NCBI RefSeq assembly: GCF_003323745.1
Contig: NZ_QOIL01000011.1
Coordinates: forward strand, 62,001-126,000
Length of the DNA: 64,000 nucleotides
Direction of reading: 5' to 3'
Source of the DNA: Sphaerisporangium album
Lineage (GTDB): Bacteria; Actinomycetota; Actinomycetes; Streptosporangiales; Streptosporangiaceae
Part shown: in pieces, positions 52,744-61,446 of the stretch
Position numbering within the stretch: the first letter of the stretch is position 1
Layout of the letters: every line of letters starts with the position of its first letter
Translations under genes and position numbers: made by a program
The notes under the pieces: generated by a model
Database searches by the model: none
Told to the model about the DNA's origin: nothing
Seen by the model: only the letters and a program-made list of their open reading frames with translations

Positions 52744-54120
52744 TCATAAGACCACCACCTGGCCGTGCTCGTCCCACGTGGTGAGGGGGTGCAGGCCGTG
52801 GGGTGTCCACTCGGCGGCGACCGTCACCGGATGGCCTCCCGACACGGCCAGGAGCTTCCAGGGGAGACCGGCCGACGGATGCAGGGGCATGCCCTCCACC
52901 TGCTCGCCCGGCACCCCGCCGGCGTCGGCGAGAAGCCACCGGTCGCCTTGTGCGGCGGGGACGACGTCGCTCAGCAGCACCGGCCAGGTGTCGGCCCAAG
53001 GATCGCCCGCGAGCACGGCGGCCACCTGATCGAGCGCCTCGCGCACCCCCGAACCCGCCGGAACCCCGGACGGCGCCGTGCCATGCCGTACGGCCACCAG
53101 TGCCCTCAACGGGGCCGCTCCCGGGTAGAACGCCAGCTCGGCGTGGATGGTCGTGCCGGTGACCAGGGAGGCGTCCATGGCCTGGCCGACCGGCGCGAAC
53201 GTCAGCACCAGCGCGAACCGCCCGTGGGTGCGCCCCCTCAGCCAGACCCGGCGCGACACGAGGCGGTCCAGCTCCTCGTCACGCAGGCCGATCACCTGCC
53301 ACTCGTCCCGCACCGCGGGGCCGGCGAGCACGTCCTCGCGTGAGGTCGGAAAGCCGATGCGGGATCTGATGGTGTCGCGCAGCGGGGCGTGCAGCCCATC
53401 GGCGCGGCGGTAGCCGACCGCGAGCAGGTTGAGCAGGCCGTACTCGCCGAGCACGCGGGCCGGCCAGTCTTCCTCCGCGAGCACCCGGGTGAGGCGGGAG
53501 ACCGTCGCCGCGACGCCGGGCGCCTGCGCGTCCACCAGCCGTCGCGTCAGCTCCTCCCACTGGGCCGGGGCGTTCTGCCGGGCTCCCGAAAGGCCCTGGC
53601 CGATCTGGTCGCCCAGCCAGCGCTCCAGCTCGGACAGCCCGGCGGCGACGCGCTCTTCACGCTGGGCCGCGCGACGCTCGCTGGCGGCGGTGTCGCCGGA
53701 ACCCGTCTCAGGGACGCCGGTGGCCTCCGTCCCGGCGGGCGGCCCCTCGGGCGTTCTCGTGGCGACGGCCTTGGCGGCGCGGGCGCGGCGCTGGTCGAGC
53801 CACTCGGCGACCCAGGCGGGCGGCGCCTCGGCGGCGGGCACGCCGTCGGCCGACCAGAGCAACAGCAGGCCGAGGGCGTGCTTGCAGGGGAACTTCCTGC
53901 TGGGGCAGGAACAGCGGTAGGCGGGCTCGCCGAAGTCGACGCACGCGCGATACGGAGACGAGCCGCTGCCCTTGCACTCGCCCCACAGCGCGCCCTGCCC
54001 GGCGCCCGTCGCCGACCACTTCGCCGGCGTGCTCACGCTCTGCGCGCCCTTCTGGGAAGAGGCGTCGGGGGCGAGCGCGAGCACTTGATCACGGCTCCAA
54101 CGTTCGATCACGAGCGGCAC
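52744..54120 (-). CDS. SWIM zinc-finger protein
   Basis: This 458-residue protein has a SWIM finger near residues 65-85: CSCPSRKFPCKH, the C-X-C-X6-C-X-H zinc pattern, followed by ALGLLLLW. The rest is not similar to a known enzyme. SWIM fingers bind DNA or protein and often lead MoxR-type clusters. The start is GTG 54120 with a GAGGG site; GTG 54111 is an alternative. It is the first gene of the leftward cassette and its promoter lies in the 214-bp gap to the divergent glyoxalase-like gene. Confidence 0.85.
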   Translation of the reverse strand: MPLVIERWSRDQVLALAPDASSQKGAQSVSTPAKWSATGAGQGALWGECKGSGSSPYRACVDFGEPAYRCSCPSRKFPCKHALGLLLLWSADGVPAAEAPPAWVAEWLDQRRARAAKAVATRTPEGPPAGTEATGVPETGSGDTAASERRAAQREERVAAGLSELERWLGDQIGQGLSGARQNAPAQWEELTRRLVDAQAPGVAATVSRLTRVLAEEDWPARVLGEYGLLNLLAVGYRRADGLHAPLRDTIRSRIGFPTSREDVLAGPAVRDEWQVIGLRDEELDRLVSRRVWLRGRTHGRFALVLTFAPVGQAMDASLVTGTTIHAELAFYPGAAPLRALVAVRHGTAPSGVPAGSGVREALDQVAAVLAGDPWADTWPVLLSDVVPAAQGDRWLLADAGGVPGEQVEGMPLHPSAGLPWKLLAVSGGHPVTVAAEWTPHGLHPLTTWDEHGQVVVL

Positions 54121-54334
54121 ACTAGCGGCGCCCTCTGACAAAATCGGGGCCGTCCGCAGGGCGGCCGCCCGGTCCCTTGGAGATATGTGAAAGCCGCAGG
54201 TCGGCAGGGTGAGGTTGGCCGCAATCCCGTGCGCGTCAGATCCGGCCGGGCCCTCGCCACGCGGCCTCTGCGACAAATCATCATGCGTGGCCGTAGCCAG
54301 GATTACCGGTGGCGTGCCGGGTACGGGATCCGCC

Positions 54335-54685
54335 ATGAACCTCATATGGGAACAATTGGTGGTGGACGCGGCGGATCCCGTTGCTCTGGGGCAGTGGTGG
54401 TCCAAGGCCCTCGGGTGGGTGGTGGTCAACGACGCCGAGGACGAGTACGAGATCCGGATGGCCGTCGACATCCTCCCCGGCCTCATCTTCGCGCCCGTGC
54501 CCGAGAAGAAGGAGGTCAAGAACCGACTGCACCTGGACTTCCGTCCCGAGGACCAGGACGCGGAGGTGGACCGCCTCGTCGCCCTCGGCGCCCGCAAGGT
54601 CGACGTGGGCCAGGGCGACGAGTCGTGGGTGGTGCTCGCCGACCCGGAAGGGAACGAGTTCTGCATCCTCGGCCCTCGCCAGTAA
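54335..54685 (+). CDS. Glyoxalase-like (VOC superfamily) protein
   Basis: This is a 116-residue single-domain protein. It begins MNLIWEQLVVDAADP, with GQWWSKALGW, HLDFRPEDQ (His/Asp) and DPEGNEFCILGP, the typical order of a glyoxalase-like VOC domain with the C-terminal Glu position present. It may bind a small molecule or metal; the substrate is unknown. ATG 54335 is preferred over the longer frame from 54209 because homologues of this type start there and GGGA lies just upstream. The gene stands alone, divergent from the SWIM gene. Confidence 0.85.
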   Translation: MNLIWEQLVVDAADPVALGQWWSKALGWVVVNDAEDEYEIRMAVDILPGLIFAPVPEKKEVKNRLHLDFRPEDQDAEVDRLVALGARKVDVGQGDESWVVLADPEGNEFCILGPRQ

Positions 54686-55099
54686 AAGGGGCGGACGCGG
54701 GTCTGACGCGAGGGGGATCAAGGCGGTGGGTGGCCTGCGCCCATTCCGAGGGTGATCGTCGCCGGTGGCTCATGGGTGCGCGATTTGAGGCGTTTGGCGG
54801 CTGACGGTGGTTCTGTCATGGACGGGTGTGTCTCCGCCCTGGTTGCGGCTTGGTGGGGGTGCCCGGCTCTCGTTGGGCCCCGCTCGGCGGTGACCCCCGC
54901 TGTGGGAAGGGCGTCGGCCTGTATGTGATCACTTTTAGAGGTGTGCTTGACTCTGGGTGCTTTGGCGTGGTTTCGCGGGTGCTCGGGGGACGTGGGGTTT
55001 GGTTGTTGTGGGGGTTTTGAGGGGGTTCGGGTGGCCTAGGACCAAAGGCCGAGGTGGTCGGCTGATGTGGGGGCGGGGACGGGGGCTTAGCTTGAGGCG
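54686..55099 (+). other. G/T-rich non-coding leader, 414 bp
   Basis: The gap before the MFS gene is strongly G- and T-rich on the plus strand, with G-runs at 54977-54979, 54985-54989, 54994-54997, 55010-55014 and 55021-55025, and again at 55069-55085. The strand bias is unlike the coding regions around it. A short open frame at 54826-55020 has no ribosome site or family similarity and was not called. Confidence 0.55.
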
Positions 55100-56470
55100 G
55101 TGTCTACAGTGGTGATCGAAACTCCTGTCGGAGCGCCTCCTCCCGGTGTGCTCAGCCGTCCATATCGGGCGATCAGCATCGGCATGGTCGCACTGGTCCT
55201 TCTTCTGGCGTTCGAGTATCTGGCTGTGGCGACCGCCATGCCGGTGGTGGCGAAGGCGCTCGACGGGTTGCCCCTGTACGGGCTGGCGTTCAGCGGTTCG
55301 ATGGCGGCCAGCGTGATCGCCACGGTGGCGGGCGGCCGGTGGAGCGACGTCCGGGGACCGGTGGCGCCGCTGTGGGCGGGGGTCGGCGGTTTCACGCTCG
55401 GACTGCTGATCGCCGGCTTCGCCCCGACCATGCACCTCCTGATCATCGGCAGGTTCGTCCAGGGAATCGGCGGCGGCCTGTTCTCGGTGGCCCTGTACGT
55501 CGTGGTAGCCCAGGTCTTTCCCGCCGCGATGCATCCGAGGGCGTTCTCCCTGCTCGCGGCGGCGTGGGTGCTTCCGTCCGTCGTCGGCCCGGCGATCACG
55601 GGCGCGGTGGTCGAGCACGTCGGCTGGCGGTGGGTCTTCCTCGGCATCCCGATCTTCGTCGCCCCGGCGGCGCTGCTGCTGTGGCGCGGGCTCGCCGGCA
55701 GGACCTCCGCGCCGCCCAGGACGGACGCCGCTCCCTCCGGCGCCGGGTTCGGGGCCAGGCTGGTCTGGGGCGGGGTGGTCGCCGTGGGGGCGGCCCTGTT
55801 GCAGTACGGCAGCGGCCTCGGCGGGCGGGGGCTCGTCCTGCTGGCCGCCGGTCTGCTGGTCCTCGCGTTCGCCCTTCCCCGGCTGCTGCCCAGGGGCACC
55901 TTGCGCGCCGCGCGGGGCTTTCCCACCGTGGTCCTGCTGCGCGGCCTGGCCGCGGGCGCGTCGTTCGCGGCGGACGTGTTCGTGCCGCTCATGCTGACCG
56001 GCGAGCGCGGGCTGAGCCCGACCCAGGCGGGGCTCTTCCTCACCGGGTCGGCGCTGAGCTGGTCGCTGGCCTCGTGGATCCAGGGACGCGGGGTCCACGA
56101 CCGCGACAGGCTGCTGCGCCTCGGCACCGCGCTGCTGGCCTCGGGTATCGCGGGCACGTCGTTGCTGGTCTTCGACGTGGTGCCGCTGGCCGTGGGCCTT
56201 GGGGCGTGGCTGGTCGCCGGGTTCGGCATCGGCCTGGTCTACCCGACGTTGTCCGTGCTGACCTTGGAGCTCTCCGAGCCGGGCAAGGAAGGCGTGAACA
56301 GCTCCTCGCTCCAGATCGGCGAGTCCGTCTTCTCGGTGGTGGTGATCGCCGTCACCGGCGCGGTGTTCGCCGGGCTGGACACCGCCTGGTGGGTCTACCT
56401 GCTCTGCTTCGGCATGATCGCGGGCCAGGCCGCCTTCGGCACGGTCACCGCCGGGCGCGTCCGGCGGTGA
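55100..56470 (+). CDS. MFS transporter (DHA2-like)
   Basis: This is a 456-residue protein with 12-14 helices. LAFEYLAVATAMPVVAKAL in the first helix region is the DHA2/EmrB-type signature, and AGGRWSDVRGP is motif A. It is likely a proton-driven exporter of a toxic compound or metabolite. The GTG at 55100 has no clear ribosome site; GTG 55109 (GAGGCGG about 8 bp upstream) is plausible. The G-rich leader upstream might form a quadruplex. The next gene, 162 bp away, is not obviously related. Confidence 0.85.
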   Translation: MSTVVIETPVGAPPPGVLSRPYRAISIGMVALVLLLAFEYLAVATAMPVVAKALDGLPLYGLAFSGSMAASVIATVAGGRWSDVRGPVAPLWAGVGGFTLGLLIAGFAPTMHLLIIGRFVQGIGGGLFSVALYVVVAQVFPAAMHPRAFSLLAAAWVLPSVVGPAITGAVVEHVGWRWVFLGIPIFVAPAALLLWRGLAGRTSAPPRTDAAPSGAGFGARLVWGGVVAVGAALLQYGSGLGGRGLVLLAAGLLVLAFALPRLLPRGTLRAARGFPTVVLLRGLAAGASFAADVFVPLMLTGERGLSPTQAGLFLTGSALSWSLASWIQGRGVHDRDRLLRLGTALLASGIAGTSLLVFDVVPLAVGLGAWLVAGFGIGLVYPTLSVLTLELSEPGKEGVNSSSLQIGESVFSVVVIAVTGAVFAGLDTAWWVYLLCFGMIAGQAAFGTVTAGRVRR

Positions 56471-56632
56471 CGGACGGGGTGACGGACAGGGGAGGAAAGG
56501 GATCACGGGGCCGTCGGCCTGACAGAACGGGCGGCCCCTGACCAGGGGGAACCATCGTGACCTCTGCCCGCGTTTGGACTGGATCCGCACAACGGGCACC
56601 ATGGAAGGGCAGGTGTCCGACGAGGGGGTTCC

Positions 56633-57754
56633 ATGCCACGCGTCCGTGAGCTCGAGGTCTTCCGGCTCGTCCTGCCCTATGGCAGGCGCCCGGAGAGCAT
56701 CCTGGTGAAGCTCACCGACTACGGGGGGATGACCGGCTGGGGCGAGGTCGTGCAGGGCCCCGACCGTCCGCAGGCCGTACGCGCGGACGCCGCGGAGGAC
56801 GAGCGGGACCCGGACGAGGCGGAGGCCGCCGAGGCCCGGGGCGACCGCGACCAGATCCTCGCCAAGACCTGGACCACGCTGGAGGAGTCCCTCGGCCCCG
56901 CGCTGCTCGGCGTCGACTGGGAGCACCCGGACGAGCTGGCCGCGGTCCCCGCGAGCCCCGCCGTGGACCTCGCCTGCTGGGATCTGTGGGCCCGCATGCG
57001 GGGCGTGCCGCTGGCGCACGCGATCGGCGGCACCCGCACGTCGGTGGTGGCCACCGTGCGCCTGCCCGCGGAGCGATCTCTGGAGGCGATGGTCGCGCGG
57101 GTCAACCGCCAGGTGGGCGCCGGATACGCCCACGTGACCCTGGACGTGCATCCGGGCTGGGACGTCGAGCCGGTGCGGGCGGTGCGCCAGGTGTACCCCG
57201 CGCTGGCACTGGCGGTGGACGCCCGGGGGATGTACACCGACGTCACGGCGCTGGAGGCCCTGGACGCCTACGACCTCACGGCGATCGAGCGGCCCTTCGG
57301 CGGGGTCGACGGCCCGCCCGACCTCGCCATGCACGCCGAGCTGCAGGGCAGGGTGTCCTCGCTGGTCGCGGTCGAGGTCCACTCGGTGCCCGCCCTGGAG
57401 GAGGCCATCGCGGCGCGCGCGGCCAGCGCCCTGCTGCTGCGTCCGTCGCGGTTCGGGTCGCTGCGGGCCACGCGGCTCGCCCACGACCGCGCGGCGGCGG
57501 CGGGCTGGGACATCACCGCGGCCGGTGGCAGGGGCACCGGCCTGGCCCGCGCGGCTACCGTCGCGGTCGCGAGCCTGCCGGGGTGCACGCTGCCCGGCGA
57601 CGTGACCGAGCCGCCGCGCAGCGCCCAGATCGTGACGCCGCCGGTCGGGGCGTCCGGCGGCGTGGTGGCCGTCCCGCTGACCCAGCCGGGCCTCGGGCAC
57701 CTGGTGGATGAGGACCGCGTCCGGCGGCTCGCCCGCGACTCCTTCCGTATGTGA
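56633..57754 (+). CDS. Enolase-superfamily protein lacking catalytic lysines (NAAAR/OSBS-like)
   Basis: This 373-residue protein aligns with the N-acylamino acid racemase/o-succinylbenzoate synthase group: PGWDVEPVRAVR after the second barrel strand, VDARG (Asp196), IERPF (Glu219), Glu248 at the third metal position, and ASLPGCTLPGD near the end. The K-X-K motif is Thr169-Leu-Asp171 here, and the opposite catalytic Lys is Arg270 (LLRPSRFG). Both acid-base catalysts are thus absent, while metal ligands remain. An acidic insert lies at about 45-65. The usual reaction is therefore unlikely; it may be a binding or non-canonical protein. The ATG is preceded by GGGGG. Confidence 0.8.
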   Translation: MPRVRELEVFRLVLPYGRRPESILVKLTDYGGMTGWGEVVQGPDRPQAVRADAAEDERDPDEAEAAEARGDRDQILAKTWTTLEESLGPALLGVDWEHPDELAAVPASPAVDLACWDLWARMRGVPLAHAIGGTRTSVVATVRLPAERSLEAMVARVNRQVGAGYAHVTLDVHPGWDVEPVRAVRQVYPALALAVDARGMYTDVTALEALDAYDLTAIERPFGGVDGPPDLAMHAELQGRVSSLVAVEVHSVPALEEAIAARAASALLLRPSRFGSLRATRLAHDRAAAAGWDITAAGGRGTGLARAATVAVASLPGCTLPGDVTEPPRSAQIVTPPVGASGGVVAVPLTQPGLGHLVDEDRVRRLARDSFRM

Positions 57755-57781
57755 GCCGGACGAGGCGTGAGGCGGGCCACG

Positions 57782-59368
57782 TCAGCCGATCGACTGGTCG
57801 TGCCGGAAGACGTCGTACGGGTCCCACACCCGCTTGACCTGGAGCAGCCGCTCGTAGTTCTCGCCGTAGTACAGCCGGTACCAGGGGACGTCCGAGGTGT
57901 TCCACGCGTCACTGCCGAGATCGCGGTCGGGGTAGTTGATGTAGCAGCCGTCGGTGACCGCCTCCGGGTCGGTCGTGCCGCCCGCCACCGCGGGCACCGG
58001 GACGCCGCCCGTGTCGCGGTAGACCCCGCGGTACAGCTCGCGCATCCACCGTTCGTGCTCGGCGTCCTCCGCCGGGTCGGTCCAGTAGGTCTGGTACTGC
58101 AACTTCATGATCGAGTCGCGCTGGACGACGGCCGTGTCGGGGGCGTCGACCGCGTTGATCTCGCACCCGTAGGTGTCGACCTGGATCAGCGCCTCGGGGT
58201 TGTCGTAGCCGGTGTTGTCGTAGTCGCCGCAGTCGGGGTCGCGGGTGTTGGACAGGAAGTTCCACATGGTCCGGATCTGGGCCTCTGGGAACGTCTTCCG
58301 CATATATGCGGACTTGTACTTTCCACGCCGGTTGGGGCCCGAGCCGTTGAGCGTCTGCGTCGCCTGGATCCAGGGCATGAGGCGCGGCCGCTCGTGCAGC
58401 CCCGGCACCTGCGGATGCTCGCCCATGCCCACGTCCAGCTCGGTCCGCGCCAGGCCGACGTTCTCCTCCACCTGGGCCAGGAACGCCTCCAGCCGTTCCC
58501 TGCCCGTCAGGGGGTTGGTCGCCTCCACCTGCGTGATCAGCCCGATCTTGCCCGCCGACCTGTGGGTGAGCTTCAGGATGGAGAACAGGTCGGCGTACTC
58601 GCTGCGCGTCCCGCTGTTCTCGGCGCAGAAGCGTCCGAAGTTGCCGACGAGCTGGGCGAAGCGCTCGTACGTCAGGTCCTTCCACTCCCAGGCGACGGCG
58701 CTGAGCCACACGTTGATCGGAGGCCGGGGCAGGTTCCTGAACCAGTAGCGGGTGATGATCCCGAAGTTGCCGCCGCCGCCCCCGGTGTGCGCCCACCACA
58801 GGTCCCGCAGATGGCCCGCGTCGTCCTTGCGGGCGATCACGGCCTCGGCCCGGTAGTCGCTGTGCGGCTCGCGGCGCACGACGACGACCTCGACGGCGTA
58901 CAGGTAGTCGACGGTGAGGCCGTGCCGCCGCGACAGCAGGCCGTACCCGCCGCCGCAGATGTGGCCGCCCGCGCCCACCGAGTAGCAGGACCCCGCCGGT
59001 AAGGTGAAGCCGGTCTCGCGGTAGAGCTGGGTGTAGTTGTGCCAGTTCGTCGACCCGGCCTCCACGCAGTAGGCGCCCATGCCGGGGTCGTAGTGGACGC
59101 GGTCCATCTGGCCCACGTCGATGATCACCTGTGTCTCGGGGTTGGACACGAAGTTCTCGTAGCAGTGTCCCCCCGAGCGGACGGCGATCCGGGTGCGGCC
59201 GCTGTTCAGGGCCTCGTTGAGAGCCCCGATCACGTCGGCGGTCGATCGTACGATCTTGATGTAGTCGGGATGCGACGTCCAGCGCTGGTTGAACCCTTGG
59301 CACAGCGCGCCGTATCTGTCGTCGATTCCCGTCACGGTGATGCCCGAACTGGCTTCCGCGTTGGACAC
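57782..59368 (-). CDS. FAD-dependent oxidoreductase (BBE family), predicted bicovalent flavin
   Basis: This 528-residue protein has the PCMH FAD domain with VRSGGHCYENF (His68) and AGSCYSVGAGGHICGGGYG (Cys128), and the C-terminal BBE segment (VKRVWDPYDVF). His68 and Cys128 are 60 residues apart, as in bicovalent FAD enzymes such as Dbv29 (His91/Cys151), so FAD is likely held by both. Such oxidases act on sugars, lactones or natural products; the substrate is unknown. GTG 59368 has GGAG 6-8 bp upstream. The frame stays open to 59590 with a Pro/Ala-rich extension, which I judge non-coding. There is no obvious signal peptide from this start. Confidence 0.82.
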   Translation of the reverse strand: MSNAEASSGITVTGIDDRYGALCQGFNQRWTSHPDYIKIVRSTADVIGALNEALNSGRTRIAVRSGGHCYENFVSNPETQVIIDVGQMDRVHYDPGMGAYCVEAGSTNWHNYTQLYRETGFTLPAGSCYSVGAGGHICGGGYGLLSRRHGLTVDYLYAVEVVVVRREPHSDYRAEAVIARKDDAGHLRDLWWAHTGGGGGNFGIITRYWFRNLPRPPINVWLSAVAWEWKDLTYERFAQLVGNFGRFCAENSGTRSEYADLFSILKLTHRSAGKIGLITQVEATNPLTGRERLEAFLAQVEENVGLARTELDVGMGEHPQVPGLHERPRLMPWIQATQTLNGSGPNRRGKYKSAYMRKTFPEAQIRTMWNFLSNTRDPDCGDYDNTGYDNPEALIQVDTYGCEINAVDAPDTAVVQRDSIMKLQYQTYWTDPAEDAEHERWMRELYRGVYRDTGGVPVPAVAGGTTDPEAVTDGCYINYPDRDLGSDAWNTSDVPWYRLYYGENYERLLQVKRVWDPYDVFRHDQSIG

Positions 59369-59723
59369 TGCGCTCTCCTTGTGGGAATGGCCGGGGTCAT
59401 CGGCGTTGTCGGCGTCTTCCCCGGCGCCGGCCTCGCCGGCCGTCTCCGGGGGTGACGCGGCGGCCGGCGGGGTCGCCGGCTTGATCGGCTTGATCGGCGT
59501 GGCCGCCGGCGCGGCCGTGCGCGGCCTGGAATGCCGGAACAACGCGCGGAACAGGCCACCCGGAGCGCGGAAGGGCGAGCGAAGGGGCATGGGCGGGGGC
59601 CGCTCTCAGGACGACCGCGTCGCGGGGGGCGGACACACAAGAAAGGCTTACCGTAGCCGGTCCACCACGGAAAGTGACGACGAAGGCACCGTTACGGAAC
59701 CGTGACAACCGCGGGAGGGCGGC
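59369..59723 (+). other. Spacer between the LCP and FAD oxidase genes, 355 bp
   Basis: The spacer contains an inverted repeat (GCCGGCGG at 59463-59470 and CCGCCGGC at 59503-59510) and a direct repeat GGCTTGATC near 59479-59496. The leftward frame stays open through much of it, so a longer oxidase cannot be ruled out. No other gene was seen. Confidence 0.4.
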
Positions 59724-61283
59724 TCAGGCGGCGCAGATGCCCTCGTCCCGGTTCGGTGTGGCGGACGGTCCGGGTGTCCCGCGCTCCGGCGAAGCCGACG
59801 CCGTCGGGTCCGTGCCCGTCTCCCTGCCCGTCTCCGAGTCCGTGGTCTGCGGCGTCGGCGAGGGGGTGGACGTGCCCGTGATGCCCGGGGTCGCCGTGCC
59901 CGTGATCCCGGGGGTGGCCGCGGCCTGAGGCGCGGGAGAGTCGGTCGGCGCGGAGCGCCGCGCCGAGTCCCGCACGGCCTTGGCGGCCAGCTTGCGGATC
60001 AGCGTCCAGTCCGGGTCACCGGTGTGGATCAGCGGGGGGACGAACTGCACCCCCGCGACGCGGGCGTCCCTGACCTTGAGGGCCAGCGGCACGAGGTGCG
60101 AGAGCATCGGCCGTGGGATGTCGGTGCGGAACATGCCCTTGGTCGCCCGGGCGAGCTGGTTGAAGCGCAGCAGCACCGTCGCCGGGTCGGCCTGGTGCAG
60201 CAGCGCGTCGAGCACGCAGCGCTGGCGTCCCATGCGGGTGTAGTCGTCGCTGTAGGTGCGCGAGCGGGCGAACCACATCGCGTCCGCGCCGCGCAGCCGC
60301 CGGGTGCCCGCCTTGATCAGGCCCTCGTTGTACTTGCCGAACACCACGTCGGTGGGGACGGTGAGCTTGAGCCCGCCGAGGGCGTCGATGATCCTGGCGA
60401 GCCCCCACATGTTCACCATCGCGTACCAGTCGACCTTCAGGCCGAGAGTGTGGCCGATGGTCTCCTTCAGCGTCTCGGGGCCCATGCCGGTGCGTCCCCC
60501 GAACACCTCGGGGTGGGTCTCGGCGTACTCCCAGACGGAGAAGAGCAGGTCCTCGCGCGAGCCGTCTGGGTGGGCGGGGAGGCGGAAGCCGGTGGGGAAC
60601 CGGCGGTGCATCGGGCTGTCCGGGGGGAAGCGCACGTTCTCCAGGTTGCGGGGCAGGCTGAACAGCACGGTGGCGCCGGTGCGCACGTCCACGCTGGCCA
60701 GGTTGATGCTGTCGGTGCGCACGCCTACGCGGTCCGGCTGCCAGTCGCCCCCGATGAGCAGGACGTTGACCCGCGTCCTCCCCTCCCAGGGGTCGGCCTC
60801 GGCCGGCGCGGGGGCGCCCTTGCTCGGGGCCGCCGCCACGGGCATGGGGGCGTCGAAGACGCTGTTGAGCGTGTCCTCTGAAACCAGGGCGTACTGGGCG
60901 ACCGCGAAGAACGGCAGGGACACCGCGACGGCCAGCGTCCCCGCGAGGACACCGGAGACGACCTGGCCCGTCTGGGACAGCAGGGACGGCCGCAGAACGA
61001 CGTACGAGCGGACGAGGAGGGCGAACCACCCGAGCGCGGCGAGAGCGGCGACCGCGATGACGCCGCGCAGCCAGGCCGGGTCGACCAGGAGCCCGGCGAG
61101 GTCGGCCCCCACCGTCAGGATCGTCACGCCGAGGGCCACCACCACCAGGACGTACGCGCCGAGCAGGATCATGCCGGTGCGGTGGCGCCCGGCGCGCAGG
61201 TGCGCCGAGCCGGGCAGCAGAGCCGACAGGGCCGTCCAGGCGATCACCTCGGCCGTTCTGGGCCGCTTGCTCGTGCCAGGCAA
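59724..61283 (-). CDS. LCP-family (LytR-CpsA-Psr) glycopolymer transferase
   Basis: This is a 519-residue protein with several N-terminal helices and an outer LCP domain. RTDSINLASVDV, FSLPRNLENV and FARSRTYSDDYTRMGRQRCVLDAL carry the conserved Asp and Arg residues that hold the polyprenyl-pyrophosphate substrate. The C-terminal tail is Thr/Pro-rich with TPGITGT repeats. Known LCP proteins transfer undecaprenyl-linked polymers to peptidoglycan, so this could be the wall ligase for the polysaccharide locus or for other polymers. It starts at TTG 61283 with a GGGGA site close by. It stands alone. Confidence 0.9.
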   Translation of the reverse strand: MPGTSKRPRTAEVIAWTALSALLPGSAHLRAGRHRTGMILLGAYVLVVVALGVTILTVGADLAGLLVDPAWLRGVIAVAALAALGWFALLVRSYVVLRPSLLSQTGQVVSGVLAGTLAVAVSLPFFAVAQYALVSEDTLNSVFDAPMPVAAAPSKGAPAPAEADPWEGRTRVNVLLIGGDWQPDRVGVRTDSINLASVDVRTGATVLFSLPRNLENVRFPPDSPMHRRFPTGFRLPAHPDGSREDLLFSVWEYAETHPEVFGGRTGMGPETLKETIGHTLGLKVDWYAMVNMWGLARIIDALGGLKLTVPTDVVFGKYNEGLIKAGTRRLRGADAMWFARSRTYSDDYTRMGRQRCVLDALLHQADPATVLLRFNQLARATKGMFRTDIPRPMLSHLVPLALKVRDARVAGVQFVPPLIHTGDPDWTLIRKLAAKAVRDSARRSAPTDSPAPQAAATPGITGTATPGITGTSTPSPTPQTTDSETGRETGTDPTASASPERGTPGPSATPNRDEGICAA

Positions 61284-61446
61284 TGATCCCCGCTCCCCCT
61301 AAGAGTCAGGGGGGCACAGTATCTAGATCACCCGTCCGGAACGTGAACACGCCGCGAACAAATCACGATATATCCGGACAACGCTGGTCAGGCGGCCACC
61401 ATGAACCCCCGCCGGCCGCCCGCGAGGCACTACCAGGGACGAACCG

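Noticed and set aside
54826..55020. Small open frame of 64 codons in the G/T-rich leader
   Set aside because: No ribosome-binding site and no family similarity; composition follows the local G/T bias.
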